Assembly: GCF_052857255.1 (NCBI RefSeq)
Contig: NC_135497.1
Span: 112,947,308-113,011,307 of the forward strand
Direction: 5' to 3'
From: Amblyomma americanum
Taxonomy: Eukaryota > Arthropoda > Arachnida > Ixodida > Ixodidae
Length of the DNA stretch: 64,000 bases
Positions 12,076 to 25,229 of this stretch are shown here, piece after piece. The notes under the pieces are model-generated. The model did not search any database. It saw only the letters and a list, made by a program, of their open reading frames with translations, and had not been told where the DNA came from. Each line of letters begins with the position of its first letter. The stretch's first letter is position 1. The translations under genes were made by a program, and so were the position numbers.

Positions 12076-12135
12076 TGACGTGTGAGCAGCCGCCGTCACT
12101 TAGGGAAGAATTACATCGCCCGTGTGAATACCTCA

Positions 12136-12691
12136 ATAACGACGCTGTTTCTCTTGAGCGACGAGGAGGAAGGTATACAATCACCTGCATACACACTAAC
12201 ACACACACACAAACACTGCGGGGCACGCACAACCTATGTCAAGGTGAACATCAGCATCAGACTTTGGGTTCCGGTGCGACAGTCCTTGTCGGCGCCGACG
12301 CACACGGCGGCGCAGGTGCAGCCCGGTCACCGGCGAAGTATCAGCAGGCCGGTACCAGCAGGCAGGAGCGCGTCGGTAGTGCGCCTGGCTACCGGGAGGC
12401 CGGAGTCAGCAGGCGGGTGCTCACTGGTAGGCCGACTGGCTAGCCGGAGGGTGGATACAGCATGTAGGGTACCGTGGGGGGTAGCGTGCGCAGGCAGCCA
12501 GACCCCGGACCTCCATGCCCGGCCGGTGCAGGCTAGCTGGCCTTGGGGAAACGCCGAGCTCCAAAACACGACGCGCCGCTCAATCAACCACAGCCATTGC
12601 CTCAAAGCCAGGCTCCAAGGATCGATTGCGCACGCGCACCGGCACGCCGCACGCGGCCACACTTCTTTCTCCTGCCGGAACTCATAGAGCA
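12136..12691 (-). repeat. LTR-like repeat, 3-prime side
   Basis: This is about 560 bp that aligns with 15467-16020 at roughly 80-85 percent. Shared stretches include 'ctcttgagcgacgagga' and 'tcagcaggcgggtgctcac'. On the minus strand it begins TGCTCTATG, comparable to TGCCCTATG of the other copy. It lies directly upstream of, and in the same direction as, the kinase first exon. Confidence 0.6.
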
Positions 12692-12943
12692 CAATCCACA
12701 TCATCACAACCTCCCCCAGTTTCAAGACAGTGGTTTACAATTGTTCTGGAACCACGAGGGGGGGGGGGATAGAACGGAAATGTCCCCCGCGAGGAATGTT
12801 CACAGTTCCTGTCTGTTCACAGACATACGTTCATATGTACATACAGATGCAAGTCCGCGTGCTGAGGAATACAGTTGTCAACACGCACAAGCAGGAGGCA
12901 AAGAAGCAATAATGTTATCGGATCCGACATGGTGACTAAGCTA

Positions 12944-13263
12944 AGTTATTGTGGGGCAATCAAACACGGCTAAGATAATCAGCACCCACGTTATCGGTTG
13001 CTTTTATGCAGTCGATGGTGTACGTGTAATCTTGCAAAAATAAACTCGAATTCACGGAACAAACTTCGTACTTCTTCAGTCTGCGCCTCTGAAAGACCCG
13101 AAAAGTTATTGTGGGGCAATCAAACACGGCTAAGATAATCAGCACCCACGTTATCGGTTGCTTTTATGCAGTCGATGGTGTACGTGTAATCTTGCAAAAA
13201 TAAACTCGAATTCACGGAACAAACTTCGTACTTCTTCAGTCTGCGCCTCTGAAAGACCTGAAA
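12944..13263 (-). repeat. 160-bp tandem duplication inside the deleted pol gene
   Basis: Two nearly identical 160-bp units (12944-13103, 13104-13263) are present here. The second segmental copy has one unit only. Each unit spans the internal deletion junction: one frame reads the pre-RT segment (EFEFIFA) and an adjacent frame reads the RNase H tail (TIDCIKATDNVGADYLSRV, then stop). Confidence 0.85.
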
Positions 13264-13402
13264 CGAATTGGACGTCCGCAGAGCACTGTGTTTGACGGAG
13301 ATTCAGAGCAGGCAGTTCTACGGGGCACTCCACATTGAGTGCTTCAAGGTCCAATGGGAGTTGGTCGGTCTCTGCGGCGGCCGATACTTTCCGCGTCACC
13401 GG
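13151..13402 (-). pseudogene. Ty3/Gypsy pol fragment: pre-RT segment fused to the RNase H tail
   Basis: The frame contains GLSEAQTEEVRSLFREFEFI, which matches the conserved linker just before RT in Gypsy polyproteins. It then runs out of frame into the RNase H end (LQDYTYTIDCIKATDNVGAD, then YLSRV). The whole catalytic RT and RNase H between them is gone. It sits downstream of the integrase, as in Gmr1-like elements. Confidence 0.7.
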
Positions 13403-13457
13403 GGGCTTGCGCTCTTCATCTTAAGCATATATATGTGAAAAACTTCGCTCTTGTGCG

Positions 13458-14898
13458 CTAGCTGTACAAGGTAATACACGTCGTTTTTTGTTCAAGGATA
13501 TCGGATGGCCCTTTCCATTGCATGAGCAGCTTGTTAGAATCTGTGGGCAGCAAAATCAGCACCTTGTCGCCCGGGACTAACCTTGTGGGGTGACTCTTAT
13601 GGTCATAGTATGTTTTCTGTTTCTGGCGTGCCTTCTCGAGTTGCTCGTGAGAAAGCTTCCACGTGTTTTTCAACCAGCTTCTGAGGTCGACAAGATAGGC
13701 GTACGTTGAGCGAGTTTCTCCATCAATGCTCTGATTTGTTCAGAGCTCATTTCGTACTGTCGGTGGCCTTCGTACATGACGTCCATAAATCAACTGGAAC
13801 GGAGAGAACCCAAGACTTCCCTGTGAAACTTCACGGTAAGCGAAGAGGAATGGGGCCAGATACTTATTCCAAGACCTAGGCTGTTCTTGGCACATGCTCT
13901 TAAGCATTGTCTTAAGAGTTCCATTAAACATTTCCGCCTGGCCATTCACCAGCGCGTGGTAAGGCGACGTCTTGAGGACCTTGATGGAGAGGAGACGGCT
14001 TACATCCTTAATGAGGTCATCGGTAAAGGTTGCTCTCTGGTCAGTTACAATTTTTGGGGGGATACCGAGGCGAGAAAACATTTCTACTAGCGCTTCTGCA
14101 TCGTGCACAGCGTCAATGACAGGAATTGCGACGGCGTCAGGACAATGTGTCGCGAAGTCCATCAGCGTGAACACGTATCGGTTGCCTTTATCAGACTTTG
14201 GTGAGAAATGCCGTATGAGGTCGACGGAAATCCGTTCGGAAGGAGTATTGATCAGCAGCCTGTTGCCAAGTGGTAGAATGCCAACCTTGCCCTTTGGTGC
14301 GGTTCTTTGGCATTTATCGATAGCACGACTTAAGGAATCGCGTGACATCTCCGTGTAGGTCAAGCCAATAAAAATCCTCTAGTGTGCGATCGGTCGTGCA
14401 TCGTATTCCCTGGTGCCCAGCCATGATGCTTTCATGGGCCATCTGTAGAATTTGAGGTCTGAACGCTACGGCTACTACTATATGTTTGAAGTTCCTGCCG
14501 GTCGACCCGATGTAATCTCGGCAGAGGATATTTCCTTCTTCACGGAAGAAGTATTTATGACCGCTGCCGTATACAAACTCTTTATTGAGGTTAGAGAAGA
14601 GCCGTTTGAGTGTTGCATCCTTCCACCGCTCTTCAGCTAATTGGTTTGTTGTGACGTCACAGCACTGAATTAGTGGCATATGCAACGGCGTTAACTTATC
14701 CTCTTGTATCTTGGCAACGACGGTAACACAACGCTCCGAATTTCTAGGCTGGAGGTGTCCCTGGTGAACTGGCGCCGTGTCATGCTCGCTAACGCGTGCG
14801 TTCATCCAGTCTGGGTCGGGGTCAGGCGGTTCCCAGACACCTAGGATGTTGCCGATAATGACGTCGTACAAGGGGCGTTTCATGCAATGTGCTGTCAC
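13458..14898 (-). pseudogene. Ty3/Gypsy protease end and integrase, frameshifted
   Basis: From the 5-prime side the first feature is the protease C-terminus (PLYDVIIGNILG, about residues 8-19 of the first frame). A linker and the integrase zinc-binding HHCC segment (HESIMAGHQG, then SCYR running into KCQRT) follow. After a frame change near 14340 comes the catalytic core, with SVDLIRHFS, VTDQRATF and NGQAEMFNGTL supplying the D, D and E. A separate frame (13673-13458) holds the C-terminal GDKVLILLP and LLMQWKGP region. The enzyme would insert element DNA. The frameshift and missing partners make this copy inactive. Confidence 0.75.
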
Positions 14899-15397
14899 CT
14901 CACCTGAGAAGTAGGGCGTATGCTTGCACTCTTGCCTCGGCTAATTGGGTGACGGTACCATCAAAGAGATATAGTGTCCCTGTGCCTTGCAAGTGTGCAT
15001 GCAAACGCTGCAAGTGTGCATGCAAGTCGTCGCACCGTTCATGAAACAACGATAACAGCTTTTGCGGATTGAGAGAAAGGGCATGGTTCTACGCTGGGAG
15101 AGTTTCCACAAAAGCGGTCTCCTTACTCCTAATTCCTTCTTGGAGTCTGAGTTTGAATTCGAGAATCTTTCCCTCTCGCAGCGGCTTCCCGACTTTCCTC
15201 TCTTTCCGCAGCCCGTGCCTCCCTCTGTGCTGAGCGTTCACTTTCTACCCTCTCTCAGTTCCGCATCCGAGAGGCCCAGTTGCGTACCCAACGTAGTTAG
15301 ACGTTCGAGGTCGATTGCCGCTCAAGCTTAGCTCTCAGCGTGAATACGGATCAGCTAATCGGCCCTCTCGCTGACGTATCCTGGCAGGCTCGCAAAA

Positions 15398-16020
15398 TGT
15401 GATGTAATTAATGGGCTCAGGACCGTTCAGGAGGCCTAGCCACTAGTACAGGCCACACCCCGCATAACGACGCACTTCCTCTTGAGCGACGAGGACGTAG
15501 GTATAATGTCTCCTGCTTTTACACACGCACACACACACACTGCAGGGTACTCACAACCTATGTCGAGGTGAACATCAGCGTCTGACAATGGGTTCCGGTG
15601 CGACAGTCTTAGTCGGCCCAGAAGCACACGGTGGCGGAGGTGCAGCCCGGTCCCCGGGGAAGTATCAGGAGGCCGGTACAAGCAGGGATGAGCGCATCGG
15701 TTGGCCGCCTGGCTACCGGGAGGCCGGAGTCAGCAGGCGGGTGCTCACCGGTATGCCGCCTGGCTAGCGGGAGGCTGGAGACAGCAGGCAGGGTACCGTG
15801 GTGGGTAGCGTGTACGGGAAGCCAGACCCCAGACCTGGATGCCCAGCCGGTGCGGGCTCTCTGGCCTTGGGGAAAGGCCGAGCTCCAAAATACGACCCGC
15901 CACTCAACCAACCACAGCAACTGCCTCGAAGCCAGGCTCCAACGTTCGATTGTGCACGCGCACCGGCTCGCCCTGCACGCTGCCACACTTCTCCTTTCTC
16001 CGCCCGGAACCCATAGGGCA
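15398..16020 (-). repeat. LTR-like repeat, 5-prime side, with adjacent leader
   Basis: On the minus strand it begins TGCCCTATGG and ends ...CATCACA. The end is followed by 'ttttgcgagcctgccagg', which resembles the primer-binding and leader start of Gypsy elements. It contains a short CA run near 15520. About 560 bp of it align with 12136-12691. Confidence 0.6.
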
Positions 16021-17648
16021 GTATTCAAATCATAGATGTGACGTCACAGTTTTTCGTATTTTGTTTTTTTCCCGGCCAATAACTCTCAAGCCTCCCGAAC
16101 CCAGACGAGTCGTGAGTACTCCGAGCCGGAAGAGGCTGGCGCGCTTTTCATTGAACGTGTCTATGCGCAATCTGCATTTTCGTCTCTCTCTCGTGCATCG
16201 GCCCACTGCTGTTTGACCGAGCTCTCCTGTTAGATTCGAGCTCGGCGAATCTTCCTTTCGGTTCACGGTTTAGGCAGTCCCAGATTCAGAATTCTCCAGA
16301 TTGAGCTGAGTGCTGTGAGAGTACTTCGTTGTGGACACGCGATGTTGTTTCGTACTTGCCCGCCGAATGTACATAATGTTCTTCGTCGCTCCATCATAGC
16401 CCTGCAAGTTGTTGACAGAGCTGCTTCACGACAGCGCAAGTGTGCGATGGTATCGATTGATAATGCGGCGCCTTCGAATATAAGAATTTAGCGAAAGCCT
16501 CCGGGTGAAGGCGCGCGAAGAGACCGCAGAGTGGCGTCGATGAGGTCGTTTCTTTGTGACCTTTGCATGATTTCTACTGCCACCGATCGATAGCGGGTGG
16601 CTTCTTACGAAAGTTTTATCTCTTTTAAGATTCGTCTTCTTCAAGCACAGCCTCTGTATAAATTTTGGCCGTAGCCGTTATTTCTGTGTGTGCCGGCAAA
16701 ACTCGCTGACTGTGGGTTTTTTTCCTTACTCGCAGCTTCAGCAGACGGGGTACGCGACTTGCGCTATGAAACCGTCGGGCTTCGCGACAGGTCAGTGGCA
16801 CTTACCTGTGCGGACCACTCGTATGTTTCTTGTTTTTCACGTGATGGTACAGTGCAGGAAATCAGCTTCTTTGTGGCGCTGCCGAAGGGCGAAAGAAGGT
16901 GTTGCTGGCCAGCGGGGAGCCAAAGATTAAAAATAAGTTGGCTCATGGTGAAATAAAACTGGCGTACCTCGTAGTGGCACCAACCGTCTCTACAGCATGT
17001 GACTGCAGTAAAGTTTGTGCACAGGACATGTATGTAATGCATTCATTGTGTATACTCGCTCAGGCCTGTCACTGCCAAGTAACACATTTTTAAGGCGATG
17101 GGCGCCACAAGGAAGTCATCTTGCATACAGTGATGACTTTATTAGCGTTCAGCTGGTATGATATTCGAGGTCCGTGGAAATATTTGTTACCTTACAACCG
17201 AAATATCTGCATTGGTACAATTCCTTGAGCTTTTTTAAACACCTTGGTTTAACTTTTGGAATTCCTGTCCCTACGACAGTTTCTCAAAATTTGTTCTGTA
17301 CGCTCCAATGCATTCGAGAAAGCTGTGTTAAAGATTTTCAGAAAAAAATAATGCATCCATGAAAAACAGACAGTACGAGGAGACCTAGCGGACGCTGCAT
17401 GGGCCTCACGTGGCCGTCAAGCAACAAAGCAGCTGCTACTATAACCACTTTCCACTGCAATTCCATACAAGCAACATATATGGCACTTAATGTATCGATG
17501 GATCCTCTGCACTGTTTTTGTTTGTGTCTTTTTAATTGTCTTGTAAATGCGCTAGAGGTTCATGTGTGTGTTTACCAGTAGGTGCCAAAGTCGTTACTTG
17601 GTTTTTCGGCGGCTGCAGGAGCGCAAGTATCCAAGAATACGTAAACAG
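16021..17648 (+). other. GC-rich region with possible promoter and short open frame, unidentified
   Basis: The sequence 16030-16900 is CpG-rich. It carries a CRE-like TGACGTCAC (16038-16046), a CCAAT-like site (16075-16080) and a TATA-like TATAAATT (16656-16663). A frame at 16690-16956 (MPAKLADCGFFSLL...) follows, with AATAAA at about 16953. The pyrimidine tract ending in CAG at about 16735 could instead be a splice acceptor. I recognise no protein family, and the next 700 bp hold nothing I can name. This may be the start of another gene or an old promoter remnant. Confidence 0.25.
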
Positions 17649-17890
17649 CAGCGGTGGCCAAGTGGTTGAGCATCCGCATCGCATGTGGCAGGTGCGGGGT
17701 TCGATACCCACTGCCCCCGGGTACTTACCGGGGATACAATAATTACAAGCTTCCCCTGGTCTGGTGCTCGAATTCTTTAGGGTGAAATGCTTGGGAAATG
17801 GGTCTTTGACCAAACCTTGAGAAATAGAAAAAGCCCTGTGCCATGGCGCTCTCGGGCCCTAGATGCCCTTGCGCCATAAAAATCCATAAT
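17649..17890 (+). mobile_element. tRNA-derived SINE, second tick family
   Basis: The head is 'gcggtggccaagtggttgag' with the B-box-like 'gggttcgatac' (17698-17708). The body has 'cttcccctggtctggtgctc', and the tail region has 'ccatggcgctctcgggccct' and 'ttgcgccataaaaatccata'. This is a common hard-tick SINE body distinct from the one at 4561. It lies just left of the inverted segmental copy. Confidence 0.75.
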
Positions 17891-18157
17891 CGTCATCACC
17901 TTCACCAAGAGCATATGGTTCACCACTTGGTATTTGCCGCCGACTGCTAAGTAATATACAATTGACTTTCGTCGCATGATGCATGAAAACACTGCAGTAT
18001 AAATTCTGATAAGTAGGATTAATTCACTACAACACTTATGCCAGCCTACCACAAGAAATGGAATGACAACAAACGTATCAGTAACTATATTGCCGTTTTT
18101 ATTGCGCATCACGTGACGGAAAGGTGAACTACACATCATAGCCCTTGTTCGGTTCTT

Positions 18158-18275
18158 GTCTGTCAAGGAGTGGTGCCTTAAAGATTTTGAGATTGGCCGG
18201 CCACAGGGGAAAATCAAGTTTGGCAGAGTGTACCTCGCCCGAGAAAAGGAGACAGAATTCATCGTGGCTCTTAAG
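18158..18275 (+). pseudogene. Decayed Aurora-like kinase exon A
   Basis: This is homologous to exon A (10460-10343). The AG of the acceptor is lost (cttg in place of gcag). The glycine loop reads [12 protein letters not shown], so the second loop glycine is Ile. The reading frame is still open, and the donor-like GTGGGT remains after the ATP-binding Lys codon. No exon B partner is present downstream. It is best read as a dead fragment carried by the inverted duplication. Confidence 0.85.
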
Positions 18276-19684
18276 GTGGGTCCCAGGATTCATAGCAAGT
18301 TCTTTCACCACTTCAGGACATATGACGAATATGGAGATAAGAACACAATATAAAAAGAAAATAAAAGCGCAAATAGAAGCTGTCAGTTTGGTACAGCAAT
18401 GGTGGCACAAGAACAAATGAAAACTTGCCCGTTTCTGACGCAGTCAACCCTCCGTTCCGATGATGGCTTTTTTCATTACCTTCCTGTGTCTTCTATCGTT
18501 GATCTCATCATTTACAAGTGTCATTAAAAAGGTCTTTTCATTGATTACCATGGGCATATTCTAAAGCAACAAACCTATATAGGTGGTTTTTTGTGAGTAT
18601 TCCAGTCAAGTTTAAAAGCTCTCGGTGGACCCTATAATTTACGAATATTTCTTAAAAATTACTGCTCGGAATTGATTTGGGCAACACTTTGGCACACATT
18701 CTTGACTGCCTCTTCCCCTGTGAAATAGTGGGAAATCTGGGCGAGCCTTGCTATTGGGTTTGTTGAAGTGCTATAGGCCGGATCGGGGACGTAGCAAGGT
18801 GCAGTGCAGACCTGTTTTCTTTTTCTTCGGCTGGCCAGTAAGTGTGGGTTCAATGTGAGGAATCATTTTTATACTTAACAAAGCCAGCTAGCTTAAATTT
18901 TTTTCTGGTGTGGGTGATGAGTGATGGAATACTGATCGCTTGTGAACTTTTCGTAAATGTGGTATATATCATTTGGTGGTTTCTTTAAGGCACTTGGCGC
19001 AGTTTTAAAAAAGTAAGGACTCATTTTGTTTGACTGCAGTGGATGGCACACCCCTGACTGCAGGACACTTTCTGATTATTATGTGCCATGTTACAGGTAT
19101 TTCTCATTATCGTATGTTGTATGCAAGGTGTTGTATACAAAAGTGTCGGGTGCCGCAATGACCAAGTTCCACAAATATGAACATTACAACAGTCCAACTG
19201 CTATCCACGAACAATGGATCTGAACACCGGAACCAAAGTGAAAACTGAACTACTGGCACACCTCATTCGCCTTGGGCCTAACTACGCTTATCGACTATCA
19301 CTTTTTTATTTTTATGTTGTATAAGGGCATTGGGCATCAAACATTGCACCCTCTGGTGTGCATTCACTATCTGCGAAGTTCCACCTACCTTCAGACTTTC
19401 AATGAAAATTTTATGTTCAGTGTTGCTGAGGTGGCAAGCTGCAAGGTTTGATAATGACCCACGAAAAAGCATTGCGAAAGGCATACAGAGAGTAATGGAA
19501 AGAAGTGGGAGAGGTGCTCACTTTGGTGAATTTCTTCTTCATTCAGAATGTTGAGTCTGCGCCTGCCTGTCCTCACATTCACGCATGGTCTCATGCTTGG
19601 CAAAAAAAGGTGCAACAAGAAGGCATCAAGAACCAATTAAACAAACTGATAAGCCACTTCGTTCTGAGTGATGAAATTGATGCC

Positions 19685-20058
19685 TATCTAGCATGCTAGA
19701 CACTTCCTTTTAATCTTGGTTTCTGTCTGGCCTAATCTCATCGTCCTGGTGGAGAACCTTATTTCTTTTCTAACAGCAGAGCACGCCTACAGTCTTGACC
19801 GGACTGGCCCGGTATGTTAGCCTGCAGCTTTTCTCCTGTATTTTTGGACCAGTCCAGTTGCTGAAGTTTGTAATATTGTGTAGTATATTCTGCAGGACAG
19901 GGTGAACTCGGGACTAATGGTCGAGGCCTTATTCCTGCAGCGGAAGTAGTTATGGCGACAATAGTTGTAGTGGTGATTATATCGTAACGAGAGGTGATAC
20001 ATATTTGACCCAGGTGTTATTTTTATTGCCCAAGAAGGCAACATTTGATCATTTCTTT
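19685..20058. repeat. Conversion-like identity tract with 8607-8980
   Basis: For about 370 bp I find no difference from the reverse complement of copy 1, although flanks differ by several percent. It also shares the copy-1 state at sites where copy 2 differs (for example 8648, 8773, 8820 and 8848). Confidence 0.7.
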
Positions 20059-22166
20059 TTGCTGCACCTTATTTGCTTGGCCTGTGAGCGTATGGACAAG
20101 CATTGTGGGGTGTTTATTAAAGCAATGCATTGAAATCAGCCTGTTAATTGCCTCTTTCCTGCTGCTCTCCTTGTGTCTTTGTTGCTGTTATCCTTAAAGA
20201 ATTGCGTTATATATGTTGACCAGTGCTTGTTTCACTATTAAACAAGTAGTACATTCATTCAAGTGAGCAACCGCAAAGAAAACAAGCAGTGCATACAAAT
20301 TAAATTGCACACTAAATGATGCTGTTCATTAAACAGGTATTAGTTAGATCTGTACTCTGAGATCTTAGCTTTAGCGCCCTCGCATACACGTTTTTTCTGT
20401 TTCCGAAATTATCATTAAGCACCCGTGCTGCAATCTGTCTGCAAATCAACAAATGGTTTAAGGCGAGCAGAGCTCATAGAAATGATTCATTGCTTTGTCA
20501 ACAGATTGCTGCAGGGGTACTAAGTGATCATTTTGGTACCATTTTCGAAAATAAAAATGTCCGGTAGAGGGTTATGCATTCCTCAACATGCAAACTTCAA
20601 AAGTGTATAAATTGTATTGCACATATAGCAGGGTTTCCTGCAGCTCCGTAGGAAATTTATCATATCCTCTTCGAGTATTTTTATGGGTAGCTGTCTTGAA
20701 ATGCATTTTGCTCTGCTAACTGGTCGGTGATAGCAGCTTTGCTTATCTGTGCTAAGGAACTATCTTTGGTCACATGGAAGCATTCAGAGTTAAAGGCTAG
20801 TCTGATTATATGATCAGATCCTCTCAGGTTCTGACATTCAATTTACAAGTGTTCGCAGCATCTGGATTGTGCACTGGGCACACTACATACCGTTTCATAC
20901 ATAGCGAAACTGCGGCTTTTTCTATATAGCGGCGGTGCTGCGGATGCGCAGATTTATTTTAGATGCTAGGTGCAGGTTTGAAAAAATAAGTTATTTCTCA
21001 ATGTTGTGTCCGTTTGAGAAATTGTAGTGACTGAAAGCGAGCGGCTCTTTTAGCACTGCAATTTATGCATTGTCACAGCTGTGCACAAACTAATGTTATG
21101 AAACACATATGTAGCCTGTTTGCTAAGTGGCACATTGAAGAGTGCTGGGCAATGCGCACTTTTTGCGAATTAATCCCTGGTATTTATAGCTAAAAATTTT
21201 CTCTGGTGCTTTGTTTTTGTTTTGGTACAAGTTTCAAGATATGATGGAAGTGTATGCTCGACAGACATCTGAAGTTGGTTTGGAAACCGAGCCACAGGGA
21301 AATTGAAGGTAACAATTAAAAAGTGACTATAACACTTTAGGCAGCTTTGAAGATTAGGTTTCAAACGAGAAAGCAGTGATGTCTTCAGCGGTGCCACGGG
21401 GACTGCAGTAAACAATATTCAGCTGCTAGGATGATCTCTGCTATTCCCATGCTGCCCCTCACTTGATCCTGGATTCAATGTCGGATCAGCAGCCAGTGCC
21501 GTTTTGATAGAGATGAAACAGAAAAGGTATTCGTTTGCTTTGGAACCTCCATGCACATAGACCCCAGGTGGCCTAAGTTTTTTGGGCTTTCCACTACGCC
21601 ACCACTTTCTCATATTTTACTCCTCCTTCCATCCCCTTCCGTCTTGGCATGGTTTTGATGCCTACTGAAGACAGTGCACACTTCTCTGAAAAACCAAATT
21701 AAAAATTTTTTTCTCGCTTTATTTTAGGCATACTCCCTGGCTACGTTTGCCTGCAAAGCCAAAATATCCAAGCTGCTAGAATGTAGGGCACAGTACACGG
21801 CATGTGCTAACTACAACAGTGAACACTCATAGAAAGAAATGAGCATTTTAAGCTGGCTTTGTCAGCCATGAGTGCATGGGTGCACTGTCTTGAACAATAA
21901 TGCTGCATGACTAGGGCAATCCCTTATTGTGTACCTGTTCAAGAAAAGAAGCCACATCTACCTCAGCCTGATGCTAACATGTGCAATGAGACTGTTATCT
22001 ACTGATCGCCAATTTGAAATTCAGTGGAGCAAATCTGGTGGTTCTCGGAGCTTCACCTGCTTCCAGGTCAAAGGTTGGCAGTTACATGAAGCACTTTGTC
22101 ATCTTGCAACTACCGTGACGCTTTGCACACAACTGTGTGCAGCTCTGTTGGAGGCATGTACATAAA

Positions 22167-23757
<1,591 letters not shown>

Positions 23758-23779
23758 GTTTATTTATTTATTTATTCAT

Positions 23780-23810
<31 letters not shown>

Positions 23811-25200
23811 CATATTACAGATACCTCAAGAGCCTTTGGGTGAGGACCTTATATGAGGGGTAAAGCTAAAGGTGCTCATTTGGGAGTAGCACACCTAAAG
23901 GTACTCCTTCGAGGACAATACATAGGGGGGTGGGGGTTCAGTGTAAAAACATGTATAAGGAACATCATTAACACGCGAAGGACAATAAACAGGTAAGGTT
24001 TAACATGGAAAAATAACTAAGCGCCAGAGAGTAAATAAACAGGCGATTAGAAAGAATATAATACAAAGTATAGGTTTAAAAAATAATAAGGCGTAATGGA
24101 CATGACAAATACTACAATTTACGTAGTAGGCACGAAAAGAACGGAAGTAATCGAAAAAGTTCAGTAAATGGAAAACATGGAAACTGGAAGCATTTCAAAT
24201 GCCAACGTCTCTGCAGATGAGATCAAAAAATGCGAATGCGTTAGATTCAATGGCTATATGCGCTGGTATATCATTCCTATCTATGATAGTGTGTGGTATG
24301 AATGACTTCGCAAATGCAGATGAACGACACGCGGTGTGTTTAACTCTGTGTGGGGCTGGTTGAGTCGCGGAAAGGCGGCTGATGGTGATTGGAATAAATC
24401 GTGGTGAAGAGATGGATGGTGATGCAGTTAATAGAAAAGCGTTAGTAGTGATAGTTTACGGCAGTGAGATAAGCCTTCTAATTCGGCGCGATTTTTTAAG
24501 GCAGTGACGCAGGTAGCATATGAGTATTCTGAAAACAAAACGTGCCGCCTGGTTCTGCAAGGACTAAATGTTAGCTACGAGATAGGCTTGGTCAGGATCC
24601 CAAATGGCTAGTGCGTATTCAATCTTCTGACAAATGAGTGCTATGAAGTTAAGTTTCTTCAGGTGCGGGGGAGCCAGTCAGAGGTTTTGCTTTATCAGGC
24701 CGAGGAAGAGAACGGTGGTTGGTAAAGTTATATTAATGTGGTTAAGCCATGTTAAGTCTGAATGCAGGCGACCTCTGAGGTATACTTGTAAATAGTTGCA
24801 AGTTCGACCGAATCGTTATTTAAGTAATAGGTTATGGGAATGCGAAAATTGCAAGTGAAAGACATAAGTTTAGTTTTAGAAGAATTAAGTGGCGTAAGCC
24901 AAGATGTGCACCATGCTGTTACTACATCAAGGTCAGTTTACAAACACTGTTGGTCAGTGTTAGAAACAATATTACGGCATATCATGTAGTCATGAGCAAA
25001 CAGCATAACTGGAGAAGACACGGAGATAGGTGAATCATTAGCATATATTAAATAGAGGAGTGGACCAAGAACGATCCCCTGTGGTAACCCTGATGTGATT
25101 TTAGAGTAAGCGGAGTTGTAGTTGTTAATGGAGATAAAATGAAGTCCGGCGTTTCTTGGGTTTGACATCAGCAGTTTAGATTGAACGCGGACATGGACGG
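23758..25200 (-). mobile_element. Truncated non-LTR retrotransposon (RT fragment, 3-prime end)
   Basis: On the minus strand a reverse transcriptase piece (25168-24938) shows SGLPQGIVLGPLLYLIYAND and then the remnant LFAHDYMI in place of the FADD catalytic box. Degenerate C-terminal coding sequence follows to about 24115. The element ends in a (TAAA)n tail at 23810-23758. It is 5-prime truncated and inactive. The exact clade is uncertain. Confidence 0.7.
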
Positions 25201-25229
25201 AGAAATATAAGAAATTTCCACGTTAGATC

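Larger units (their letters stand above)
1..13402. repeat. Segmental duplication, copy 1 (direct)
   Basis: This block aligns co-linearly with 50734-64000. The offset starts at 50733 and drifts through 50680, 50759 and 50598 because of small indels. It carries the CR1-like LINE, a SINE, kinase coding exons B and A, kinase exon 1, an LTR-like repeat and Ty3/Gypsy pol remnants. By eye the identity is about 98 percent. The LINE insertion is shared, so duplication followed insertion. Copy 1 has a 160-bp tandem duplication (12944-13263) that copy 2 lacks. Copy 2 has a deletion of about 50 bp in the LINE near 53815. The left edge lies outside the window, and the right edge cannot be fixed because copy 2 reaches the window end. 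Confidence 0.95.
12136..16020 (-). mobile_element. Deleted Ty3/Gypsy retrotransposon, Gmr1-like gene order
   Basis: On the minus strand the order is LTR-like repeat (16020-15398), leader, the end of an aspartic protease, integrase (H2C2 plus DDE core), the linker that precedes RT, the last residues of RNase H, a purine-rich tract near 12705, and a second LTR-like repeat (12691-12136). Gag, most of PR and nearly all of RT/RNase H are missing. Integrase upstream of RT is the order known for the Gmr1 group of Ty3/Gypsy elements. I could not find a clear 5-bp target duplication, so the ends may have been rearranged. Confidence 0.7.

Noticed and set aside
12075..12935. Several 100-200 codon frames in GC-rich DNA (also 15609-16216 and 62832-63670)
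   Set aside because: They overlap in several frames on both strands of the LTR-like repeats. GC-rich sequence has few stops, and none shows a domain.
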